Source: Candidatus Luteimonas excrementigallinarum
GTDB taxonomy: Bacteria > Pseudomonadota > Gammaproteobacteria > Xanthomonadales > Xanthomonadaceae
Direction: 5' to 3'
NCBI GenBank assembly: GCA_019115725.1
Contig: DXCY01000046.1
Coordinates: 1-12,892, forward strand
Length of the DNA stretch: 12,892 bases
Shown here: positions 7,083-12,892 of the stretch, piece after piece
How positions within the stretch are numbered: the first letter of the stretch is position 1
Layout: each line of letters begins with the position of its first letter
Translations under genes and position numbers: made by a program
Notes under the pieces: generated by a model
What the model was told of the DNA's origin: nothing
The model's input: the letters and a program-made list of their open reading frames with translations, nothing else
Databases searched by the model: none

Positions 7083-7090
7083 GCTTTGGA

Positions 7091-7285
7091 TCAGTCTTCT
7101 TCGACGATGCCGGCGCGCGGCACGATCACCTGCTTGCCACGGTAGTAACCGTCAGCGGTGACGTGGTGGCGGATATGGATCTCGCCGCTGGTCGGATCGG
7201 TCGACAGCTGCTTGGCCGAGAGCTTGTCGTGCGCGCGGCGCTGGCCACGGCGGGAGGGGGAGACACGGGATTTCTGCACAGCCAT
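7091..7285 (-). CDS. rpmF: 50S ribosomal protein L32
   Basis: A 64-residue very basic protein of the large ribosomal subunit (E. coli L32 is 57). The N-terminus MAVQKSRVSPSRRGQRRAHD is the family signature, followed by the characteristic GEIHIRHHVTADGYYRGKQV. It lacks the cysteine pairs of zinc-binding L32 paralogues, so it is the zinc-independent type. GGAG lies eight bases before the ATG. It sits 32 bases after yceD, the widely conserved yceD-rpmF pair, and is followed at once by a strong hairpin. Confidence 0.97.
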   Translation of the reverse strand: MAVQKSRVSPSRRGQRRAHDKLSAKQLSTDPTSGEIHIRHHVTADGYYRGKQVIVPRAGIVEED

Positions 7286-7317
7286 GGGAATTGCTCCAGC
7301 AACAGGTTCGGTTGTTT

Positions 7318-7827
7318 CTAAAGTTTTTTCTTCAGTTCCGCCAACGCCGAAAACGGGTTGGCGCGCATTTCTTCATCCGCATGGACGGGCCAGTCCCGTT
7401 CCACCGATTCCGAGCCGGGACTGACCGGGATCAACGGCACGGCGAGGATCAGTTCATCCTCAACCAGTGCGAGCGGATCCACGTATCCGTCCCCGTCCGC
7501 CAGCAGGGCCTCATAGCCTTCGGGAAGCCCGGCCTCATCGGCTTCGTCACGGACCAATCCGTAGCGCTGCACGATCTGCACTGGATGCTCGTAGCGCTGC
7601 AGCGTCCGCCGGCATTCCAGCGGCAGCCGCGCATCCACGCGGACTTCCACGAACGGCACGCCCAGCTCATCGCGCCCGAAACCGGCCGACCAGTGCACCT
7701 GGCCTTCGGTATCGAACAGCAGGTCGCCAAGACGCGCCATTCCGGCCAGCGGCAACCGCCCTTCCAGCTCCCGACCTGCAGCGACGGAGCGCCGCCAATC
7801 GACCTTTCTGGACAGTTCCGCGGACAT
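7318..7827 (-). CDS. yceD: YceD/DUF177 family protein (ribosome-linked)
   Basis: A 169-residue acidic protein of the DUF177 family, almost always encoded beside rpmF and linked to accumulation of 23S rRNA; its biochemical action is unclear. Family features: LPLECRRTLQRYEHPVQIVQRYGLV (key C72 and R73 in 68-92), the acidic block LVEDELILAVPLIPV (121-135), and the terminal NPFSALAELKKKL (157-169). The ATG at 7827 gives MSAELSRKVDWRRSV, in line with relatives; the frame stays open upstream to about 8028, but that extension is not family-like. No Shine-Dalgarno precedes the ATG, and a promoter -10 ends only ten bases before it, so translation is probably leaderless. It is the first gene of the long minus-strand cluster. 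Confidence 0.92.
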   Translation of the reverse strand: MSAELSRKVDWRRSVAAGRELEGRLPLAGMARLGDLLFDTEGQVHWSAGFGRDELGVPFVEVRVDARLPLECRRTLQRYEHPVQIVQRYGLVRDEADEAGLPEGYEALLADGDGYVDPLALVEDELILAVPLIPVSPGSESVERDWPVHADEEMRANPFSALAELKKKL

Positions 7828-7837
7828 AAGAGGCGAA

Positions 7838-7866
7838 ATGGTAGGGCTGCGGCATGGCGCTGTCAA
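7838..7866 (-). promoter_or_regulatory. Strong sigma-70 promoter of the yceD-rpmF-fab cluster
   Basis: On the minus strand a perfect TTGACA (7866-7861) is followed after exactly 17 bases by TACCAT (7843-7838), with the key first, second and sixth bases of the -10. Transcription should begin around 7831-7828, at or just before the yceD ATG (7827-7825). It is the best promoter match in the window and is rightly placed to drive the whole cluster. Confidence 0.7.
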
Positions 7867-7881
7867 ACAGGACCACACCCT

Positions 7882-7898
7882 GCTTCCTGCCGGGAAGC
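7882..7898. promoter_or_regulatory. Inverted repeat upstream of the cluster promoter
   Basis: GCTTCC (7882-7887) and GGAAGC (7893-7898) are exact inverse copies separated by TGCCG. The site lies 15 bases upstream of the -35 in the divergent gap between yceD and the small plus-strand gene, where an activator or other regulator could bind. A 6-bp dyad may be chance; no known factor is recognised. Confidence 0.25.
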
Positions 7899-7972
7899 GC
7901 ATCCGGACCGGTGAATTTGCCCGCCCAGCCGGTGGACGGCAGACTGCCCCCTGACCCACCACCGCAGCTGCC

Positions 7973-8338
7973 GTGATCCCCATCCTCTCCGCGCTGCTCG
8001 CCGCCGCGCTCGTTATTGCCTGTGTCATCGCACTTTCCCGGCGCCGCGCCCAGGGCCGTCACCACCGCGCCATGACCAGCGTGCTGGACGCCGCCGATGC
8101 GCTGGAAGCACGGCTGCGCGCGGCCCGCGCCGAAATTGAAGCGGTGACCGGCGACAGCCGGAACCCGGTCCACGAGGCCATGCAGGAAATGCTGCGCCAG
8201 CGCCTGTGGCTGCGCGAGCACGGCGCCGCCGCTTCGCCGCAGCAGCTGGAAACAGTACGCGAGTCGATCGACGCAGCGCGCCAGCGCATCGACCAGCAAC
8301 TGCTGCAGGTCGAACGCGCGCGTGCGCCGCTGCACTGA
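7973..8338 (+). CDS. Small membrane-anchored protein of unknown function
   Basis: 121 residues with no recognised family. After the GTG start comes a single hydrophobic segment (about residues 3-21, IPILSALLAAALVIACVIA), then the basic patch SRRRAQGRHHR, which should stay cytosolic, then a charged, alanine/leucine/glutamine-rich region (34-60 and 88-117) that looks helical and probably coiled-coil. No cysteine or metal motif is seen beyond C17 in the membrane segment. Third codon positions are strongly G/C like the neighbours, which supports real coding. An in-frame TGA at 7952-7954 limits the start, and GTG 7973 is the first candidate, but no Shine-Dalgarno is visible. It is divergent from yceD by 145 bases and 67 bases ahead of maf, so the two may be co-transcribed. 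A structural or scaffolding role is a guess only. Confidence 0.7.
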   Translation: MIPILSALLAAALVIACVIALSRRRAQGRHHRAMTSVLDAADALEARLRAARAEIEAVTGDSRNPVHEAMQEMLRQRLWLREHGAAASPQQLETVRESIDAARQRIDQQLLQVERARAPLH

Positions 8339-8405
8339 TTTCCGCCTCGCGAACCCACAGGCTCCCAAGCCACTGCCCTGAAACCACTTGATCCCGAGAC
8401 CGCCC

Positions 8406-8978
8406 ATGCAACTGATCCTGGCGTCCACCTCTCCCTATCGGCGCGAACTGCTGGGGCGGCTGCGCCTGCCCTTCGATACCGCCAGGCCAGAGGCCGACGA
8501 AGCTGCCCTGCCCGGCGAAACGCCCGCCGCGCTGGCCGGTCGGCTGGCCCTGCTCAAGGCGGACGTGGTGGCCGCCACGCACCCCGACGCCTGGGTGATC
8601 GGCTCCGACCAGGTGGCCGAGCTGGACGGGGCGCCGCTGGGCAAGCCCGGCCATCGTCAGGCCGCGATCGCCCAGCTGGGCGCGATGTCGGGACGCGAGG
8701 TGCACTTCCGCACTGCAGTCGCGCTGACCGGGCCCGGCAACCCGACGCGGATGGTGCTGGATACCACCACGGTCCGCTTCCGGTCGCTGACGGCCGATGA
8801 AATCTCGCGCTACGTGGATGCCGAGCAGCCGTTCGACTGCGCCGGCAGCTTCAAGGCCGAGGCCCTGGGCATCACCCTGTTCGAATCGATCCACAGCACC
8901 GACCCCACTGCCCTGGTCGGCCTGCCGCTGATCGCCACCGCGCGCCTGCTGCGCGAAGCCGGGTTTCTCCTGCCGTAA
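8406..8978 (+). CDS. maf: Maf-family nucleotide pyrophosphatase, YceF subgroup (probable 7-methyl-GTP pyrophosphatase)
   Basis: A 190-residue cytosolic enzyme predicted to hydrolyse non-canonical nucleoside triphosphates to monophosphates. Family marks: LILASTSPYRRELLGRL (3-19), PEADE (28-32), the catalytic aspartate D68 in VIGSDQVAELDG, and FDCAGSFKAEALGITLFE (143-160), then DPTALVGLPL (166-175). The CAGSFK and SDQV wording fits the YceF subgroup, which prefers m7GTP, rather than the dTTP/UTP-specific YhdE type. In E. coli yceF also sits next to yceD-rpmF, divergently, so the neighbourhood is conserved apart from the small gene between. The ATG at 8406 gives the family N-terminus; an in-frame ATT six codons upstream is less likely. 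It ends 18 bases from the convergent glycosyltransferase gene, with no clear terminator. Confidence 0.93.
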   Translation: MQLILASTSPYRRELLGRLRLPFDTARPEADEAALPGETPAALAGRLALLKADVVAATHPDAWVIGSDQVAELDGAPLGKPGHRQAAIAQLGAMSGREVHFRTAVALTGPGNPTRMVLDTTTVRFRSLTADEISRYVDAEQPFDCAGSFKAEALGITLFESIHSTDPTALVGLPLIATARLLREAGFLLP

Positions 8979-8996
8979 GCCCAGCGCCTGAGCCGG

Positions 8997-10880
8997 TCAT
9001 TCGATGATGATCGGCTGCTCGCTCCAGTCTTCCACGCTGCCGTCCTGCCCATGCAGGCGCAGCCCCAGCCAGTAGCGACCGGGCCGCAGCAGCGGTTGCG
9101 CCTCCACCTGCGCGCGGAAGCCCACCCGCGGGTGCGACGGGTCCGTGGAAATTCCCCAGTAGCCGGCGATGCCCGGGGCCTCCAGGCCGTACTCGGCCTC
9201 GGCCACGGGCGTGCCGTCCAGCAGCACCTCGACCCGCGACAGGCCAACGCCGTCCTTGAACGCCCAGCCCGCTACTTCCAGCGGCCAGCCGGCCCTGTCG
9301 CCGCTGACCGGCGTATCCACCCAGGCCATCGCCGGCGCCGTACAGCCGACATCCGCGCCGGCCCCGCCCTTCAGTGCAAACAGCAGGAATCGCTGACTGC
9401 CGTGATCGATATTGAGCACGCGCGCCGGCGCCGGCAGCGGTCCGACCCGTTCGCACAGCGCGTGGTAGCGGCGCAGCAGGTTGCGATAGGGCACATCGCT
9501 GGCGCCGACCACCAGCAACACCGGGTCATCGCCCCACTGCGCCCGGCCCGGCGTTTCCAGCCCCCACAGCTGCAGCTGCGGCGCCCGGCCGTGGAAACGG
9601 TTGAGCGGATGGTCCAGCACCTGGATCCGCGGGTTGTCCAGGCGGAAGCCCAGCTCGGCGCCAATCTTGAAGTTGTCGGCCACCAGCCGCGTGTCCCCGG
9701 GCATCCGCGCGAGCTCTTCCTCCACGGCGTCGGCCAGCACGTTCCAGCCGGCGAAGTTGGAGGGGTACCACTTCCACGCCGCGCTGTGTGCGCGCACCGA
9801 AGGAATCGACACTGCGGCGTAGTAGGCGAACACCGCCGCCAGCCCCGCACCTGCCAGCCCCCAGGTGGCCCGCCGCAGCCAACGCGGCCAGCTGTCCAGC
9901 AGTGCCGGCAGCAACGGGATCAGCGCCAGGTAACCGGGCAGCGGCCAGTGGAAGCTGACCCGCTCGGTATCGGCGAAGAATCCCAGCGCGAAAAAGCCGA
10001 GCACCACCAGCCCACCCAGCAGGCCGAACAGCCGCACCACCTCCCGCTCGCCATGACGGGCCGCGCGCCAGCCCGCCAGCAGCAGTCCGGCCAGCAGCAG
10101 CGGAGAGACGAACAGCATCTGCAGCGGGATGAAACTGAAGCCACTGGCATGCAGTGCCCACGGGTGGCGTTCCACCAGCTGGAAGCGCAGCCCCGCCTCG
10201 GCGTTCTCGATGTTCCAGGCCAGCAGCGGCACCCAGGCGGCCGCCCCGAAAGCGATCGCGATCCACACCCGCGGATCGCGCAGCGCGCGGCGGCCATTGG
10301 GCAGCAGCGCCAGCGCGATCACCCCGACGCCGATCACCGCAATGAAGCGGTAATGGCTGAGCGCGCCGATCGCCAGTCCCACGGCCAGCAGCAACGCAGC
10401 ACCGTAATCGACCCGCCGCAGCAGGCGCGCGCCGGCGTCCAGGCACATCATGGTGGCCAGCGCCATGGGCACGTCCGGCAGGGCCATGATGCCCAGCGTG
10501 CCGGCCAGCGGCAGCAGCACGGTGGCGCTGCCAGCCAGCCACGGCGCGGCACCCTCGCCCAGCTCGCGGCGCACCATGCCCACCATCATCCACGGCAACG
10601 CCGCACCCATCAGCAGGAACGGCAGGCGCACGCCGAAGTGGTTGTTGCCGGCCACTTCCACGCCCAGCCGGATCAGCCATGCGGTCAGTCCCGGCAGGTC
10701 GGAATAGGCCCACCCTGGATGCTGGCCTTCCTGCCAGTAGAATGCCTCGTCCACGAACAGCGGAAGCTGGGTAGCCACCACCAGTTTGAGCAGCAGCACC
10801 CCGAGCCACAGCGCAATGAAGACGCGTTTCGCTCCGGCGATCCGCAGCCCTTCACCACGCATGTCGTTCTGATTCGGCAT
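8997..10880 (-). CDS. GT-C membrane glycosyltransferase (family 39/ArnT-like) with fused C-terminal beta domain
   Basis: 627 residues. The N-terminal half has about ten hydrophobic segments (near 17-37, 86-103, 117-133, 160-175, 178-194, 205-222, 252-270, 282-302, 315-330, 340-358). The first periplasmic loop has the GT-C acidic pair D44-E45 in LFVDEAFYWQEGQHPGWAYSD, then LPGLTAWLIRLG and HFGVRLPF, as in PMT/ArnT-type enzymes that transfer sugars from polyprenyl-phosphate donors to lipids or proteins. Residues about 365-505 form a soluble periplasmic region. About 515-627 is an added beta-rich domain with GWPLEVAGWAFKDGVG, SRVEVLLDG and VGFRAQVE, resembling an Ig-like module. Acceptor and sugar are unknown, and no polysaccharide cluster adjoins it. 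The ATG at 10880 has only a distant GGGG; a second ATG at codon 7 is possible. It is divergent from moxR. Confidence 0.88.
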   Translation of the reverse strand: MPNQNDMRGEGLRIAGAKRVFIALWLGVLLLKLVVATQLPLFVDEAFYWQEGQHPGWAYSDLPGLTAWLIRLGVEVAGNNHFGVRLPFLLMGAALPWMMVGMVRRELGEGAAPWLAGSATVLLPLAGTLGIMALPDVPMALATMMCLDAGARLLRRVDYGAALLLAVGLAIGALSHYRFIAVIGVGVIALALLPNGRRALRDPRVWIAIAFGAAAWVPLLAWNIENAEAGLRFQLVERHPWALHASGFSFIPLQMLFVSPLLLAGLLLAGWRAARHGEREVVRLFGLLGGLVVLGFFALGFFADTERVSFHWPLPGYLALIPLLPALLDSWPRWLRRATWGLAGAGLAAVFAYYAAVSIPSVRAHSAAWKWYPSNFAGWNVLADAVEEELARMPGDTRLVADNFKIGAELGFRLDNPRIQVLDHPLNRFHGRAPQLQLWGLETPGRAQWGDDPVLLVVGASDVPYRNLLRRYHALCERVGPLPAPARVLNIDHGSQRFLLFALKGGAGADVGCTAPAMAWVDTPVSGDRAGWPLEVAGWAFKDGVGLSRVEVLLDGTPVAEAEYGLEAPGIAGYWGISTDPSHPRVGFRAQVEAQPLLRPGRYWLGLRLHGQDGSVEDWSEQPIIIE

Positions 10881-10896
10881 CCGTATTCGACCCCGT

Positions 10897-10902
10897 TACA
10901 CT
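10897..10902 (+). promoter_or_regulatory. Weak candidate -10 for the moxR operon
   Basis: TACACT on the plus strand lies in the 68-base divergent gap and would start transcription near 10909, about 40 bases before the moxR ATG. The best -35 is poor (TTCGGC at 19 bases). The gap also contains overlapping short dyads (GGCGC 10908-10912 with GCGCC 10925-10929). Some promoter must lie here or within the adjacent gene; this is only the best visible candidate. Confidence 0.2.
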
Positions 10903-10948
10903 GGATTGGCGCCAGCGCGAAATTGCGCCCCGAGAACCGGAGAGGCAG

Positions 10949-11902
10949 ATGTCAGTATCCCCAGCGCCGGCGGACATGCTAACCGACGGATTGTTAAGCG
11001 CACTCGACGCCGCCCAGGCGCAGGTCAATGGTCTGGTGCTGGGCAAACAGGACGCGGTGAGGCTGGCCTTCACCGCCCTGCTGTCCGACGGACACGTGCT
11101 GATCGAAGACCTGCCCGGACTCGGCAAGACCACCCTGGCGCACGCGCTGGCCGCGTCGCTGGGACTGGGCTTCCAGCGGGTGCAGTTCACTTCCGACCTG
11201 CTGCCGTCGGACATCGTGGGCGTGTCGATCTACGACACCGGCGCACGCAAGTTCGAATTCCACCAGGGCCCGGTGTTCACCCACGTGCTGCTGGCGGACG
11301 AGATCAACCGCGCCCCGCCGCGTACCCAGAGCGCACTGCTGGAGGCGATGGCCGAGCGCCAGGTGAGCATGGACGGTCGCACCCATCCGCTGCCCGATCC
11401 GTTCTTTGTCCTGGCCACCCAGAACCCGCTGGACCTCGCCGGCACCTATCCCCTGCCCGACTCGCAGCTGGACCGCTTCCTGCTGCGGATCAGCCTGGGC
11501 TATCCCGACCAGGACGCCGAGCGCGCGCTGCTGGCCGGCCGTGACCGCCGTGACCTGATCGCCACCACCACCGCCGTCCTCGAACTGGAAGACCTGGCCC
11601 GCCTGCGTGCAGCCGCCGCGGCGGTACACGCCAGTGACGCGCTGGTGGACTACGTGCAGGCACTGGTGAACCGCAGCCGCCATCACGACGGCGTGCGCGT
11701 GGGCCTGTCGCCGCGCGCGGGCATCGCCCTGCTGCGCGCGGCGCGTGCCCATGCCCTGATGCGCGGCCAGCACCACGTGCTGCCCGATGATGTCCAGGCC
11801 CTGTTCACGGCGGTGGCCGGCCACCGTCTGGTGCCTGAAACCGATGCCTCCGACGGCGTGGCGCTGGCCCGGGCGATCCTGCATGCGGTCCCGGTGGACT
11901 GA
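10949..11902 (+). CDS. MoxR-type AAA+ ATPase
   Basis: A 317-residue cytosolic ATPase of the MoxR class, thought to act as a chaperone-like remodeller for proteins encoded nearby. Seen: Walker A DLPGLGKTT (K60), the MoxR stretch VQFTSDLLPSDIVGV (78-92), Walker B VLLADEINRAPP (D117, E118), sensor 1 N159 in LATQNPLDLAGTYPLP, the arginine in LDRFLLR (174-180), and a helical C-terminal lid with GLSPRAGIALLRAARA. The start is clear: GGAGAGG (10939-10945) lies just before the ATG. The DUF58 gene begins inside its last codons, and a third gene follows by stop-start overlap: the common moxR-DUF58-transglutaminase arrangement, which points to an envelope-related task, though the substrate is unknown. 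Confidence 0.95.
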   Translation: MSVSPAPADMLTDGLLSALDAAQAQVNGLVLGKQDAVRLAFTALLSDGHVLIEDLPGLGKTTLAHALAASLGLGFQRVQFTSDLLPSDIVGVSIYDTGARKFEFHQGPVFTHVLLADEINRAPPRTQSALLEAMAERQVSMDGRTHPLPDPFFVLATQNPLDLAGTYPLPDSQLDRFLLRISLGYPDQDAERALLAGRDRRDLIATTTAVLELEDLARLRAAAAAVHASDALVDYVQALVNRSRHHDGVRVGLSPRAGIALLRAARAHALMRGQHHVLPDDVQALFTAVAGHRLVPETDASDGVALARAILHAVPVD

Positions 11903-12860
11903 GGCGCGCGCGCGCAGCCCGCTCCGCCGGCTGCAGCTGCTCGCCCGTCCCCGCCAGCCGGAGCCGCTGCCGGTCCTTTTCGACCGTCGCCGCACCTATG
12001 TGCTGCCCACGGCCTTCGGGCTGTTCTTCCTGGTCCTGCTGCTGACCATGGGCGTGGGCGCGCTCAACTACAACAACAACCCGGCCCTGCTGCTCGCGCT
12101 GGTGCTGGCCGGCACGGCGCTGGCCAGCCTGATCGCCGCCCACTTGCAGCTGAGCGGACTGATGGTGCACGCGGTCAATGCCGAGCCGGTGGCCGCGGGC
12201 CGGCCGCTGCTGCTGCGCGTGCACGTGCGCGCCGATCCGCGCCGGGCCCGGCGCGGACTGCGGGTGGAGGCCGGCTCCGCCGCCTCCGCGCTGTCGCTTG
12301 ACCGCGGCGCCGGCGAGGCGACCCTGGAAATACCCACCGTCCGCCGCGGCTGGCTGGCGCTGGAGCGCATCCGCATTTCCACCACCCGGCCGCTGGGCCT
12401 GGCACGGGCCTGGAGCTGGGTCTGGCCGCAGGATCCGCTGCTGGTCTATCCGGCCCCGGAACCCGACGGCCCGGCGCTGCCGCTGGGCGCCGGCGACAAC
12501 GCCCAGGCGCGCATGCATCCGGCCGGCGATGACCTGCACCACCTGCGCACCTGGCGCCGGGGCGACAGTCGCCGCGCCATCGCCTGGAAGCCTTCGGCCC
12601 GCCGCGACACGCTACTGGTGCGCGAGTACGAGGAACCGCAGGGCGCCGACATCGTGCTGGACTGGGCCACTCTGGGCACGCTGCCCGCCGAGGCGCGCAT
12701 CCGCCGCCTGGCGCGCTGGATCGACGAGGCCGAACGCGATCAGCGCCGCTACCGCCTGCTGCTGCCCGGACATCCGCCCATGGGACCGGCCAGCGGCGCC
12801 GCCCATCGCCACGCCTGCCTGCGGGCGCTGGCACTGCCGCCCGGGCCGGAGGCTGCCTGA
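11883..12860 (+). CDS. DUF58 domain membrane protein
   Basis: 325 residues. After a basic N-terminus come two hydrophobic segments (about 39-60 and 68-86) separated by the typical LNYNNNP turn, then a beta-rich region, then the DUF58 signature at 216-250: DDLHHLRTWRRGDS (216-229) followed by RAIAWKPSARRDTLLVREYE (231-250). The family is nearly always partnered with a MoxR ATPase, and its molecular role is unproven. The ATG at 11883 overlaps the end of moxR by 20 bases, which fits translational coupling; no good Shine-Dalgarno is seen. The reading frame stays open further upstream, but that part is antisense-like shadow of moxR and not family sequence. Its TGA overlaps the next ATG (TGATG). 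The length fits the roughly 300-residue form without a von Willebrand domain extension. Confidence 0.92.
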   Translation: MRSRWTEARARSPLRRLQLLARPRQPEPLPVLFDRRRTYVLPTAFGLFFLVLLLTMGVGALNYNNNPALLLALVLAGTALASLIAAHLQLSGLMVHAVNAEPVAAGRPLLLRVHVRADPRRARRGLRVEAGSAASALSLDRGAGEATLEIPTVRRGWLALERIRISTTRPLGLARAWSWVWPQDPLLVYPAPEPDGPALPLGAGDNAQARMHPAGDDLHHLRTWRRGDSRRAIAWKPSARRDTLLVREYEEPQGADIVLDWATLGTLPAEARIRRLARWIDEAERDQRRYRLLLPGHPPMGPASGAAHRHACLRALALPPGPEAA

Positions 12861-12892
12861 TGGCCCGCCGCCGCCCCTCGCCCGTGCTCGAC
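12860..12892 (+). CDS. Start of next operon gene, probably TgpA/DUF3488 transglutaminase-like protein (partial)
   Basis: An ATG overlaps the DUF58 stop in TGATG and opens 11 codons, MARRRPSPVLD, before the window ends. A basic N-terminus is as expected for a multi-pass membrane protein. The identity is inferred only from the usual moxR-DUF58-DUF3488/transglutaminase order in related bacteria; 11 residues cannot prove it. Confidence 0.55.
   Translation, partial: MARRRPSPVLD

Noticed and set aside
7828..8028. 67-residue N-terminal extension of YceD
   Set aside because: It would run through a perfect -35/-10 promoter, and its sequence is unlike the family.
8025..8894. 289-codon minus-strand frame opposite the small membrane gene and maf
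   Set aside because: maf on the other strand has all family motifs; the antisense translation is composition-driven and has none.
9526..10809. 427-codon minus-strand frame overlapping the glycosyltransferase in another frame
   Set aside because: Arg/Gly/Ala-rich frame-shifted shadow without hydrophobic segments or motifs.
9051..10982. 643-codon plus-strand open frame opposite the glycosyltransferase
   Set aside because: Low-complexity Q/R/H/P-rich translation with no domain, fully antisense to a gene with clear membrane and motif pattern.
10949..12892. MoxR-DUF58 cluster as a phage-defence or toxin module
   Set aside because: No nuclease, toxin or von Willebrand partner is visible, and the order matches the ordinary chromosomal moxR-DUF58-transglutaminase operon.
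1..12892. CRISPR arrays, insertion sequences, attachment sites, tRNA or rRNA genes
   Set aside because: Reading both strands I saw no regularly spaced direct repeats, transposase motifs, terminal repeats or RNA gene signatures.

Overview
The window is about two thirds G+C by eye and reads as chromosomal core DNA of a gammaproteobacterium of the Xanthomonadaceae/Lysobacteraceae (Stenotrophomonas, Luteimonas, Lysobacter or a relative). Three things suggest this: strong GC bias at third codon positions, the protein sequences, and the gene order, in which pabB follows fabF and plsX is missing between rpmF and fabH. I cannot fix the genus. There are no tRNA or rRNA genes, insertion sequences or CRISPR arrays, and no gene-free stretch longer than about 180 bases.

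Layout. Positions 7827 down to 1 form one long minus-strand cluster: yceD, rpmF, fabH, fabD, fabG, acpP, fabF, pabB and mltG, the last cut by the window edge. A textbook sigma-70 promoter (perfect TTGACA, 17-base spacer, TACCAT) sits directly in front of yceD, so close that the yceD message should be leaderless or nearly so. The cluster joins a ribosomal protein and its partner gene to the type II fatty-acid synthesis core: condensing enzymes FabH and FabF, malonyl transferase FabD, ketoreductase FabG and the acyl carrier protein. It continues into a folate-pathway gene and a peptidoglycan-terminating lytic transglycosylase. Several intergenic gaps hold GC-rich hairpins without U-tails (after rpmF, after fabG, in the acpP leader, after acpP, across the pabB stop). 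They look more like stabilising, processing or attenuating structures than full terminators.

Positions 7973-8978 carry two plus-strand genes: a small membrane-anchored, probably coiled-coil protein of unknown function, and a Maf/YceF-type nucleotide pyrophosphatase. Positions 10880-8997 carry a minus-strand GT-C (family 39-like) membrane glycosyltransferase with an extra C-terminal beta-rich domain. From 10949 to the right edge runs a tightly packed plus-strand operon: a MoxR-type AAA+ ATPase, a DUF58 membrane protein whose start overlaps it, and the first 11 codons of a third gene, by synteny probably a TgpA/DUF3488 transglutaminase-like protein.

No wholly new system was found. The points most worth a second look are the PIAGT-type PabB lacking the usual catalytic lysine, the missing plsX, the near-leaderless yceD promoter, the hairpins around acpP, and the fused beta domain on the glycosyltransferase.
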